41,614 nt of DNA from Streptomyces albiflavescens (GTDB lineage Bacteria > Actinomycetota > Actinomycetes > Streptomycetales > Streptomycetaceae), in contig NZ_BMMM01000004.1 of NCBI RefSeq assembly GCF_014645835.1, positions 429,600-471,213 on the forward strand. The letters run 5' to 3'. The position numbers and the translations under genes were made by a program. Shown here in pieces: positions 8,041-15,647 of the stretch; position 1 is the first letter of the stretch, and every line of letters begins with the position of its first letter. The notes under the pieces are model-generated. The model did not search any database. It had not been told where the DNA came from and worked only from the letters and a program-made list of their open reading frames with translations.

Positions 8041-8742
8041 TCAAGGTGGGGAGTGACCATCGGATTCCCCTGAATCGACGAGAAACACCACCGCGTTGGC
8101 GATGTCCGCTCGGTCTGCGACAGCGTTGAGCATCTGGGAGTTCAGCACCATCAGCGTCGGCCCCGCCTCTTTCAGGCGATGCGACTCGCTGGGTGCTCCC
8201 GTTGCGGCCGGCGGCGGTATCAGACCGGGAACGATTGCGTTGCTGCGCATCCCGAGATATCCGAACTCGGTGGCAATGGGCTTCGTCAGTTTTCGACCGC
8301 CGCCTTGCTCGTGCCGAAGGCGACCAGTGCGAGGTCGCCGCCTGCAGCCCGTATCGACGACGTGTTGCTGATCGATCCGCCGCTGTATTTGGCCATCACG
8401 GGGACGGCGTACTTGCTTCCGAGGAAGTCGCTGCCCCTGAAGGATCCAGTCGGCCCACACCAACACGGCATTGTTCCACAGCACGTCGGGCTTTCCGTAG
8501 GTGTCCTTGGCCGGCGTTACGACACCTGCCATGTCCTTCTCGACAGTGGCGTCACTGAGAAACGGCATGACGTCGAAGCCGTCGTCCGCCAGTTGTTCAG
8601 CCTTGTCGTAGACAGTCGGTGACAGGTCCATCATCACGACACCCGCACCGTCGGCCGCCGTGACCCTCTCTCCTGCCCGTCCTAAGCCGCTGGCCGCACC
8701 TGTAGTGATCACCACCTTGCCTCGCAGGCGAGCAGGCAAGAT
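8041..8742 (-). pseudogene. Decayed short-chain dehydrogenase, relative of the gene at 12644
   Basis: Segments in two frames match the intact SDR at 12644-13471: RGKVVITTGAASGLGRAG, VMMDLSPTVYDKAEQL, VEKDMAGVV and LWNNA at the start, SNAIVPGLIPPPAATGAP and DSQMLNAV at the end. About 24 codons are deleted after WADWILQ. The middle (GSKYAVPVM...FGTSKAAV, about 8290-8430) lies in another frame, implying two frameshifts. The catalytic Tyr of YGTSK is Phe, and the C-terminal KFITGQVLHVDGG segment is missing. It also carries a TTA codon in SGLGR. It cannot yield an active SDR. Confidence 0.9.
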
Positions 8743-8759
8743 CGTCCCCCTCTGAGATG

Positions 8760-8811
8760 GTTGAAATTTCAGCGCCGGTCTCAACGTACCATGTTGTGCT
8801 GAAAGTTCAAC
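8760..8811. promoter_or_regulatory. Two MarR-type operators in an ancestral divergent promoter
   Basis: GTTGAAATTTCAGC (8760-8773) and its inverted near-copy GCTGAAAGTTCAAC (8798-8811) lie 38 bases apart, centre to centre, between the decayed SDR (minus) and the acyl-CoA-dehydrogenase-like remnant (plus). The first is identical to the word upstream of the MarR gene at 3490-3981. This looks like the control region of a divergent pair once repressed by that MarR. Confidence 0.65.
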
Positions 8812-8943
8812 TATTCCGCGCGGGCAGCATGGACGCGTGTCTTCGGCCGCAGCAGGTCGAGTCACGCAATCGACCGCGAAGTGCGCGACGGTCGGGTTCG
8901 CCGGGTTCAGTGCCCCTTGGCTCGATGGGCCAACTCGCGGAAC

Positions 8944-9120
8944 AGCGAACAACAACGACGGTCAGGACGAGACGGGCGCGCCGTCCAGGGACGGGATCAG
9001 GGCCGAACTCGTCGGCCGGCCCACCACCCTGCCGCTGCTGCGGGACCAGGCGGCGCGCGCCAAGTCGGGCCGAGTCCTGCCGATGGAGGTCGTCGAGGCC
9101 CTGGCCGACGCGGGCGTCAG
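8944..9120 (+). pseudogene. N-terminal fragment of an acyl-CoA-dehydrogenase-like flavoprotein
   Basis: The frame reads NNNDGQDETGAPSRDGIRAE, LPLLRDQAARAKSGRVLP and MEVVEALADAGV. It matches the first ~57 residues of the intact gene at 20528-21745 (SREGIRAELVARA...LLRDQAARGESDRVVPVEVVDALAEAGV). The ancestral start codon seems lost (GCGAAC where ATG or GTG AAC is expected), and similarity ends at 9120 with unrelated sequence. It is a 5' scrap of a second copy of the flavoprotein, divergent from the decayed SDR. Confidence 0.8.
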
Positions 9121-9311
9121 CCCGACCCGCTCGACGGGTTCATTGCGGAGACCGGACTGACCATGACGCCGTCAAGGCGTCACCCCGAGCCGAAAGCTTC
9201 AGCAACCGATGCAATCGGTCGACCGAGCTGTCTTCCGCCGCGCGTGGGGACAACGCCGACTGTCTCACCTCGCCGTTGACGCGTCGATGACAAGCCGTCA
9301 CAGACGCTGCT

Positions 9312-9785
9312 TCAGTCCTCTGCGGGCTCGTTTTCCTCGATGCTCTCCAGCACAGCTTCGGACAGGGCTGCGAGTGTGTCCAGCTGCCGAGGGCTGACAG
9401 CGTCGAGGAACGTGCGGCGCACATCGGCGATATGCAGTGGGGCTGCCTTGTCGATGACAGCGCGCCCTTCCTCGGTCAGGGTGACGTGGCTGCCGCGGTT
9501 GTCCTCAGCACAAGGGCGCCGTTCGAGCAGCCCTCGCGAGATCATCCTTGAGATCTGATGGGTGAGGCGCGTCTTCTCCCAGCGCAAGAGCTCACGCAGC
9601 TCGAAGATCCGAAGAGAGCCGTCCGGCTGATTTGACAGGCCGCTCAGCACGGAAAAGTCCGCCAGCGAAAGGCCAGAGTCTCGAAGCAGCTGCCGGTTCA
9701 GATGGCGGCGGAGGTCTTCCTGCATGCCGAGGAAGCCGTACCAGGCACGGCGCTCACGCTCGCTCAACGCGTCGAATGCAGTCAT
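9312..9785 (-). CDS. MarR family transcriptional regulator
   Basis: The product has 157 aa. The winged-helix core spans about residues 40-110: LADFSVLSGLSNQPDGSLRI, then LRELLRWEKTRLTHQISRMI as the recognition helix and RRPCAEDNRGSHVTLTEEGR as the wing. The W.K.RL.HQI.RM pattern is a common actinobacterial MarR subtype, distinct from the pair at 3490 and 38320. The ATG at 9785 lacks a clear ribosome site, so the transcript may be leaderless. An imperfect copy of its C-terminus survives at 10130-10267, next to wrbA, suggesting an ancient duplication. Likely target: itself and perhaps wrbA or neighbouring oxidoreductases. Confidence 0.93.
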   Translation of the reverse strand: MTAFDALSERERRAWYGFLGMQEDLRRHLNRQLLRDSGLSLADFSVLSGLSNQPDGSLRIFELRELLRWEKTRLTHQISRMISRGLLERRPCAEDNRGSHVTLTEEGRAVIDKAAPLHIADVRRTFLDAVSPRQLDTLAALSEAVLESIEENEPAED

Positions 9786-9800
9786 GTCTGCAGTTTACTC

Positions 9801-9824
9801 ATTTGGATGATGTGCCTCCCAAAT
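9801..9824. promoter_or_regulatory. Candidate operator upstream of MarR (9312-9785)
   Basis: An inverted repeat, ATTTGG-N12-CCAAAT (9801-9806 and 9819-9824), sits 16 bases upstream of the start codon, where an autorepressor would bind. The arms are only 6 bp, so this is tentative. Confidence 0.4.
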
Positions 9825-10129
9825 TCGATAGCCGCGTGATCTTACTTCAGGCGGTGAAGACCATCCGTTGAGACACCGCCTTCGCTGGTGCCGTCAGGAG
9901 CGGAAGCACCCTTCGTGGCCCATAGGTGTGCGCATAGTGTGCCAGTTCACTCCGGGTGCGTAGCGAGAGCCGGCGACAGTTCTGTCCTGCCGCGAGCTAC
10001 CCGTTGCTGCTTCCCTGACGATCGGGTGTGCGTGGGGCTGGGTGACATCTCATCCCAGCCAGGTGTCTTCACCGTCCGTCTCGGCGTGATGATGGCGTTC
10101 GTCAAGGTCTCTTGGCGGCAATCCAGCGC

Positions 10130-10267
10130 TCAACATCGCCTCGCAGGAGAGGACTCCGTGGCTTCGAGCCCTCGGACGCGTGCCAGTACTGCTTCGGACA
10201 GGGCTGCCAGCGCGTCGAGGTGGTGCGGAGCGATCGCGTCGGGAAAAGTGCGACGCGCCTCGAAGAG
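10130..10267 (-). pseudogene. C-terminal remnant of a MarR family regulator
   Basis: The minus strand reads FEARRTFPDAIAPHHLDALA followed by ALSEAVLARVRGLEATE and ends at TGA (10130-10132). It matches the intact MarR at 9312 (VRRTFLDAVSPRQLDTLAALSEAVLESIEE). The entire DNA-binding domain is missing; the break lies at about 10267, exactly where the first wrbA-upstream palindrome begins. It was probably a divergently transcribed regulator of wrbA. Confidence 0.82.
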
Positions 10268-10556
10268 TGATGTATCACCTTGATGGGCGAGTCATGTCCG
10301 CGTGACGGACCCCTTGGGCGCCGTATGCGCTGATGTGTCACCCTCTGGTGAGGGTGGCCCCGTAGGACGTGTAGATGATGCAGTCACCGTGCTGCATTGA
10401 CGGCAGATGAGCATCTTCCCAGGTCACGACAGGGTCATCATCGTGCTGGATCCCACAAGTCCCGGGCATCTGATCGCTTCAACAACGCGTTGGCTGCTCC
10501 GAAAGTGCACCTTTGCTTTTTCTAGATGGGTGACGCATCATTCATGATGTATCACC
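10267..10556. promoter_or_regulatory. Three related palindromes upstream of wrbA
   Basis: Related words occur at 10267-10278 (GTGAT-GT-ATCAC, perfect), 10331-10342 (TGATGTGTCACC) and 10529-10556. The last is a 28-base near-palindrome made of GGTGACGCATCAT and ATGATGTATCACC around TC. The third lies about 54 bases before the wrbA GTG start. Repetition of the TGATGTATCACC word suggests several operators for one repressor, with possible looping. No clear -10/-35 could be assigned. Confidence 0.6.
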
Positions 10557-10609
10557 CCGGGCAGCCGCAAGCCCAACTCACCATCACCTTCAACAGTCGG
10601 AGTGCAACT

Positions 10610-11230
10610 GTGTCCACCCCCGTCAAGGTCGCGGTCATCTATTACTCCTCCACCGGCTTCTCCGCTGAGATCGCCAAGGAAATCGGCGAAGCCGCGCAGA
10701 AGGCGGGTGCCGAGGTCCGCCTGCTCAAGGTCGCCGAACTCGCCCCCGAGGCCGCTATCGCCTCCAATGAGGCCTGGGCCGCCCACGCCGCCGCCAGCGC
10801 CGGTATCCCGGTGGCCACCCCCGCCGACGTTGAGTGGGCGGACGCCGTGATCTTCGGCTCCCCGACCCGCTTCGGCAACGTCTCCTCGCAGCTCAAGCAG
10901 TTCATCGACATGCTCGGCGGCCTCTGGGCACAGGGCAAGTTGGCCAACAAGGTCTATAGCGGCTTCACCAGCGCTACCACTGCCCACGGCGGCCTGGAGT
11001 CCACCCTCCTTGCCCTGTACAACTCGATCCACCACTTCGGCGGCCTGATCGTCTCTCCGGGTTATACCGACCCGGGCGTCAAGTTCGTCGACGGCAACCC
11101 CTACGGCACCTCCCACGTGAGCGCGCAGGGCGAGAACCCCATCGGCGAGGCGACCCGCAACTCCGCTCGTCACCAGGCGGAGCGGGTGGTCCAGATCGCG
11201 GCCACTCTGAAGGCCGGCTTCGCCGCCTGA
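10610..11230 (+). CDS. wrbA: NAD(P)H:quinone oxidoreductase, WrbA type
   Basis: The product has 206 aa, the usual WrbA size. WrbA is a tetrameric FMN flavodoxin-like enzyme that reduces quinones by two electrons, avoiding semiquinone radicals. Seen: flavodoxin strand and FMN phosphate loop VAVIYYSSTGFSAEIAKEIG near the N-terminus, the FMN-binding GSPTRFGNVSSQLKQFID at about 84-101, and the SGFTSATTAHGGLESTLLAL block at about 123-142. The GTG at 10610 was preferred because GGAG lies 8 bases upstream; an in-frame ATG at 10526 would begin just 3 bases before the operator-like palindrome and adds unrelated residues. The upstream palindromes and MarR remnant indicate induction by quinone or electrophile stress. 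A 13-bp-stem terminator follows. Confidence 0.95.
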   Translation: MSTPVKVAVIYYSSTGFSAEIAKEIGEAAQKAGAEVRLLKVAELAPEAAIASNEAWAAHAAASAGIPVATPADVEWADAVIFGSPTRFGNVSSQLKQFIDMLGGLWAQGKLANKVYSGFTSATTAHGGLESTLLALYNSIHHFGGLIVSPGYTDPGVKFVDGNPYGTSHVSAQGENPIGEATRNSARHQAERVVQIAATLKAGFAA

Positions 11231-11236
11231 CCGGCT

Positions 11237-11278
11237 CACCACGCTGTCCCCGATGATGACGTCGCGGACAGCGTGGTG
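11237..11278 (+). terminator. Terminator after wrbA
   Basis: A perfect 13-bp stem (CACCACGCTGTCC, 11237-11249, pairing with GGACAGCGTGGTG, 11266-11278) with a 16-base loop starts 6 bases after the wrbA stop codon. Confidence 0.8.
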
Positions 11279-11331
11279 CCCTGCACCACTCGCGTGTCTG
11301 GGCTCCTGTCCAGCGGACCCGTTTTCGGCTC

Positions 11332-11607
11332 GCCCGGACGCCGCACCCGCCCCAAAGACTCCTCACCGGCTTCGAGTTCGAACACGCCTTTGCGGACCGT
11401 CGTCTCGCTGACCGCAGCGGCCTGTGCCACGGCTCGGACACCGCCGTGCCCCAGGCTCCGGGCCTCCGCAGCCATCAACAGCCGTCGCTGCCGCTCGTCC
11501 AGATGCGGAAGCAACACCGCGAACTTCACGGCGAGTTGGTCACGCGTCTCATCCGGGATGCGCACACCACGCCACCCCTTCAATTGTTGAGAGAGGACCA
11601 TCGTCAT
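11332..11607 (-). mobile_element. ISAzo13-type transposase N-terminal remnant
   Basis: The minus strand encodes IPDETRDQLAVKFAVLLPHL, DERQRRLLMAAEARSLGHGG, VRAVAQAAAVSETTVRKGV and LGRVRRPG. This is the characteristic N-terminal (helix-turn-helix) region of ISAzo13-family transposases, normally over 400 aa long. Similarity stops near 11332; the DDE catalytic part is absent. The putative start (Met at about 11601-11607) coincides with the start of the SDR gene on the other strand, so the element now borders or supplies the SDR's leader. Confidence 0.8.
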
Positions 11608-12439
11608 GGGACGAATCTGGTTGGTCACCGGGGCGGCTTCCGGCCTTGGCCGTGAGATCTCGCGGGCGGCCCTGGGCGCCGGTGACACGGTGGTGCTGGC
11701 CGTTCGCCGCACGGAGGGTGCCGGGGAACTCGTTTCCGCTTACCCGGAGCGCGCACAGGCGGTGGAGCTGGACGTGACGGACCCGGTGCGCATCAGCGCC
11801 GTGGTCGACGACGTGGTGAAGCAGCACGGGCGCATCGACGTGCTCGTCAATGCCGCGGGACGGGGTCATTTCGGTGCCGTCGAGGAGACGACTGAGGCCG
11901 AACTACGGTCGCTCATGGAGCTCCACTTCTTCGGCCCGGCCGCGCTGACCCGGGCAGTGCTGCCGCACCTGCGCAAACAGCGCAGCGGCGCAATCGTCCA
12001 GGTCAGCAGCCTCGCTGGGCAGACCTCGGTGCCGGGCATGTCGGCCTACTCGGCCGGCAAGTTCGGCTTGGAGGGCTTCTCGATCGCCCTCGCCCAGGAG
12101 GTGGCCCCGCTGGGCATCAAGGTGCTCATCGCCCAGCCGGGGGGCACGCGAACCAACTTCGCCGGGGCATCCCTCACCGAGTCCACCCGCATTGCCGACT
12201 ACGAGGCCACAGTCGGCGCACTGTGGGCACACGTGAAGGAGTTCGACGGCAGGCAGCCCGGCAACCCCGTGAAGATCGCCTCCGCGATCCTCACCGCCCT
12301 GGCGGACGAGAAGACCCCGCTGCGGCTGCCGTTCGGCAACGACACCCTGGACCGCCTCGACGCAGATGCCCGCCAGATGCAGGCCGAGCGTGACGCCTGG
12401 GAGAAGCTCAGCCGGAGCACCGACTTCAGCGATGCATGA
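11606..12439 (+). CDS. Short-chain dehydrogenase/reductase (classical SDR)
   Basis: The product has 277 aa. It is an NAD(P)-dependent oxidoreductase of unknown substrate. The cofactor motif TGAASGLG (residues 8-15) and LDVTD are present; the NNAG motif reads NAAG; the catalytic Ser precedes YSAGK (Tyr and Lys present), and the post-catalytic segment is QPGGTRTNF. It is a paralogue of the SDR at 17008-17856: both share the GRG.FGAVEET/GRGVLGAVEET block and the same C-terminal layout (DPVK.A.AIL.LAD). The ATG at 11606 has a GAGAGGA site 11 bases upstream. The leader overlaps a truncated antisense transposase. Expression may therefore have been rewired by the insertion. Confidence 0.92.
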   Translation: MGRIWLVTGAASGLGREISRAALGAGDTVVLAVRRTEGAGELVSAYPERAQAVELDVTDPVRISAVVDDVVKQHGRIDVLVNAAGRGHFGAVEETTEAELRSLMELHFFGPAALTRAVLPHLRKQRSGAIVQVSSLAGQTSVPGMSAYSAGKFGLEGFSIALAQEVAPLGIKVLIAQPGGTRTNFAGASLTESTRIADYEATVGALWAHVKEFDGRQPGNPVKIASAILTALADEKTPLRLPFGNDTLDRLDADARQMQAERDAWEKLSRSTDFSDA

Positions 12440-12621
12440 GGGCCCTGGGCCACGGATACGCACAGCACGACGACTGAGACGGTGGCAGGGCAGCCGGCCC
12501 TTGTCACACGGTTCGCCGAAGCGGACATGGCCGCCGCGGAACGACCGGGCGGCACCCGGCGCACAGCGCACAGCACACAAGGCGCCATGCAGGTCTCCAC
12601 ATCGTGATGAAATCCCGACAA

Positions 12622-12633
12622 CCTCATATGAGG
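12622..12633. promoter_or_regulatory. Palindrome next to the SDR ribosome site
   Basis: CCTCATATGAGG is a perfect 12-base palindrome that overlaps the GAGGGGAG ribosome site of the SDR gene starting at 12644. It could act as a repressor site or limit translation; no other copy was found in the window. Confidence 0.35.
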
Positions 12634-12643
12634 GGAGTGCTCA

Positions 12644-13471
12644 ATGAAGCGCATGCAAGGCAAGGTGGCGATCACTACCGGTGCGGCCGGCGTCCTGGGG
12701 CTTGCAGGAGTGCGAGCCATGGCGGCCGAAGGCGCGCGCGTGGTGATGATGGACCTGTCTCCAACGGTCCACGAGCGGGCGAAGGAGCTCACGGAGCAGG
12801 GCTTCGACGTCACGCCGTACGTCGGTGACGTCAGTGTCGAGAAGGACATGGCAGGTGTCGTGGAACTCGCCAAGGACACCTACGGAAGACTCGACGTGCT
12901 GTGGAACAACGCCGGGCTTGTCAGCGCCGACTGGATACTCCAGGACACTGACGTGCTTGGCATCAGCCGCGACTACCTGATGCGGACCTTCGAGGTGGAC
13001 GCGGTCAGCGTCGTACTCGGCAGCAAGTACGCCATCCCCGTGATGACCGAATCCGGCGGTGGATCGATCATCAACAGCTCATCGGTCGAGGCTGCCGGCG
13101 GAGACCTCGCGCTGTTCGCCTACGGCACGAGCAAGGCGGCGATCGAGTACATGACCAAATCGATCGCCACTTCTTTCGGACACCTCGGAATCCGCAGTAA
13201 CGCTATCGCTCCGGGGCTGATACCGCCGCCTGCCCGACCGGGAGCGCCCGCCGACTCGCACCGACTGGAGGAGGCGGCACCGACAAACATGGTCCGTGAT
13301 TCCCAGATGCTCAACACTGTCGTCGGAGATCCAGCTGACGTCGCCAGCGCGGTCGTGTTTCTCGCATCGGATGAGTCCAAGTTCATCACAGGTCAGGTGC
13401 TGCACGTCGACGGAGGAGTGACGGGTCACCTCCCGACACTCTCTGATCGCCGCAAGCTGACCGGGGCCTGA
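12644..13471 (+). CDS. Short-chain dehydrogenase/reductase
   Basis: The product has 275 aa. A classical SDR with TGAAGVLG (12-19) as cofactor loop, WNNAG (88-91), SSS near 146-148, catalytic Tyr160 and Lys164 in YGTSKAAIEY, and the C-terminal FITGQVLHVDGG signature of FabG-like SDRs. The cofactor motif ends VLG rather than the usual GIG/GLG. The ATG at 12644 has GAGGGGAG 7 bases upstream. It is the intact counterpart of the pseudogene at 8041-8742, including the unusual PGLIPPPA.PGAP insertion after the nucleotide-binding half. Substrate unknown; related proteins oxidise secondary alcohols or reduce ketones. Confidence 0.92.
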   Translation: MKRMQGKVAITTGAAGVLGLAGVRAMAAEGARVVMMDLSPTVHERAKELTEQGFDVTPYVGDVSVEKDMAGVVELAKDTYGRLDVLWNNAGLVSADWILQDTDVLGISRDYLMRTFEVDAVSVVLGSKYAIPVMTESGGGSIINSSSVEAAGGDLALFAYGTSKAAIEYMTKSIATSFGHLGIRSNAIAPGLIPPPARPGAPADSHRLEEAAPTNMVRDSQMLNTVVGDPADVASAVVFLASDESKFITGQVLHVDGGVTGHLPTLSDRRKLTGA

Positions 13472-14188
13472 GCGCGCACGGACAGAGGCAGCTTCTTCGG
13501 GGCGTACTTGGGCACCGGCGGGACTCCTTCCGGACGTCGCAATCACCGACGGAAACCGCCGTCCTTGAGTTCTCGTGGTCGTTGCAACACCCCAGCTCAA
13601 CGGGTGCGATGAACGTCAAGATCCGCGAGAACCGGAAGCCGCACGAGCCGTGGTGATCACTGAGCGTAGAGAACTCCGTGATCACCACGGCTCGTGCCCG
13701 CTTTCACCCGGGGGGCCTTCCCACTGCCAGTGCATGCCTACTGCCGGGCGTTCCAAGCTGCGGTTCACCGGGCGTTCCACAAGGCGGGAACGCGAGGAGG
13801 GAAGCACTGCCGCTCTCGCGGGCCAGGTCAGTGACGTGACGAGCATCCCGAAGTTCGTGAGCTGACCCGGCAAGTGCCCCTGCTTTTCGTCGAGGCACGG
13901 CACGGTCGGGGCACTGTCCCGTCGGGACTCACCGGCACGGTTCGCGACCGGTCGTTCGGGCCCTCATCGAGCCACATCGTCGGCCCTGCTCTCGATGGTT
14001 CGTCCAGCCTGCTCGGCGTGCCTGGTACTGGCTTTCCCAGGGACCGATGCCCAGGAAAAGGCCTCCCTGTATGCCAGGGCTCTCTGTCAGCACGATGGAT
14101 TCCACAAGGCGCCTTCGCACACGAAAGGCCGCCCCCGCCACATGACTGCCCTTGTGGCGACGAATTGCACATCTGACGGAGACACACC
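13472..14188. other. Long gap with a strong hairpin
   Basis: About 720 bases with no supported gene. Short open frames (for example 13575-13865 plus and 13828-14190 minus) have no family features. The only strong structure is the 20-bp hairpin at 13641-13697. GGAG at 14176-14179 is the ribosome site of the aldehyde dehydrogenase. Confidence 0.5.
13641..13697. terminator. Perfect 20-bp stem hairpin
   Basis: GCACGAGCCGTGGTGATCAC (13641-13660) is exactly complementary to 13678-13697, with a 17-base loop. It lies 170 bases after the SDR stop, rather far for a simple terminator. It may end the SDR transcript or be the relic of a mobile-element end. Confidence 0.65.
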
Positions 14189-15610
14189 ATGCGTGACTAC
14201 ACCAAGCTGTACATCGACGGCGTCTGGCGCGAGCCCCTCGATGGCGGAGTCACCGATCTGACGGACCCTGCCACTGGCGAGGTGTCGGGCCGGGTGGCGC
14301 TCGGCGGCAGGGCCGACGTCGAGCTGGCGGTCGCCGCGGCCGGCCGGGCGTTCCCCTCGTGGTCCCGGACCACCCGCGAGGAGCGTATCGAGCTGCTGGA
14401 GCGGATCGCCGACGAGTACGAGCGGCGCGGCGAGGACATGGCCCGGGCGGTCACCGCCGAGCTGGGCTGTCCGCTGCCGCTGTCCCGAGCCATGCACGTT
14501 GCCGCCGGGCTGATCCAGTTCCGGGCCGCCGCCCAGGTGCTCAAGACGTTCGCGTTCACCGAAGACCGTGGCACCACCCACATCCGCAAGGAAGCCATCG
14601 GCGTGGCGGCTCTGATCACTCCGTGGAACTTCCCCGCCCTCCAGCCGGCCGGCAAGACCGCCTCGGCGCTGGCGGCCGGCTGCACCGTCGTCCTCAAGCC
14701 GGCCCAGCTGGCTTCGTACTCGGCTGTCGTCCTGGCCGAGATCCTGGAGGCCGCCGGGGTCCCCGCCGGTGTCTTCAACCTCGTCACCGGCCGCGGCTCG
14801 GTGATCGGAAACGCGCTTGCCTCGCACCCCGACGTCGCCGTCGTGTCCTTCACCGGCTCGGGTGAGGCCGCGCTCCAGGTGAACGCCGCCGCGGCCAAGA
14901 ATGCCAAGCGCGTCGCCACCGAGCTCGGCGGCAAGTCGCCGCAGGTGATCATGCAGGATGCGGACCTGGACGTCGCGGTCGACACGGTGCTCACCTGGCT
15001 GATGGGCAACACCGGCCAGATCTGCAGCGCGCCGAGCCGGACCCTGGTGCCGCGCGAGCGGCTGGAGGAGTTCCTGTCGGTGCTGCTCCCGCGGGTGGAG
15101 GCGCTCAGGATCGGCGACCCGCGCGCGGAGGGCACCGACATGGGCCCGCTGATCTCCGGCGAGCAGTGGCGGACCGTCCAGGGCTATATCCAGTCCGGCC
15201 TGGACGAGGGGGCCCGGCTGGTCACCGGAGGCCTGGGCAAGCCGGATGGCCTGGAGAACGGGCACTTCGTCAAGCCGACGGTGTTCACCGGGGTCACCAA
15301 CGACATGGCCATTGCGCAGGAGGAGATCTTCGGCCCGGTGATGTCGATCATCACCTACGACACGGTGGACGAGGCTGTCGAGATCGCCAACGACACCCGG
15401 TACGGCCTCGCCGGTTACGTCACCGGCAGGGATCTCGCGGACGCCGCAGAGGTCGCATCCCGCATCGAAGCGGGCTACGTGATCATCAACGACGCGGAGT
15501 TCGACTGGACCGCTCCCTGGGGTGGCTACAAGGAGTCGGGCAACGGTCGCGAATGGGGCCCCGACGGCATGCAGGAATACCTGGAGACCAAGGTCGTCCT
15601 CGGCCGCTGA
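14189..15610 (+). CDS. NAD(P)-dependent aldehyde dehydrogenase
   Basis: The product has 473 aa, the standard ALDH length. It oxidises an aldehyde to the acid with NAD(P). Seen in order: TPWNFP (144-149), Lys170 of the cofactor-binding KPA motif, FTGSGEA (221-227), general base Glu245 in ELGGKSP, catalytic Cys279 in NTGQICSAPSR, and EEIFGPVMSI near 380. The usual KP(S/A)E reads KPAQ, suggesting altered NAD(P) preference. The ATG at 14189 follows GGAG by 9 bases. The MFS gene starts 37 bases downstream, so they are likely co-transcribed; an aldehyde substrate and its export or uptake could be linked. Confidence 0.95.
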   Translation: MRDYTKLYIDGVWREPLDGGVTDLTDPATGEVSGRVALGGRADVELAVAAAGRAFPSWSRTTREERIELLERIADEYERRGEDMARAVTAELGCPLPLSRAMHVAAGLIQFRAAAQVLKTFAFTEDRGTTHIRKEAIGVAALITPWNFPALQPAGKTASALAAGCTVVLKPAQLASYSAVVLAEILEAAGVPAGVFNLVTGRGSVIGNALASHPDVAVVSFTGSGEAALQVNAAAAKNAKRVATELGGKSPQVIMQDADLDVAVDTVLTWLMGNTGQICSAPSRTLVPRERLEEFLSVLLPRVEALRIGDPRAEGTDMGPLISGEQWRTVQGYIQSGLDEGARLVTGGLGKPDGLENGHFVKPTVFTGVTNDMAIAQEEIFGPVMSIITYDTVDEAVEIANDTRYGLAGYVTGRDLADAAEVASRIEAGYVIINDAEFDWTAPWGGYKESGNGREWGPDGMQEYLETKVVLGR

Positions 15611-15647
15611 CGGCCGACGCTGGATTCCCACCGGAGATGGCAAGAAC

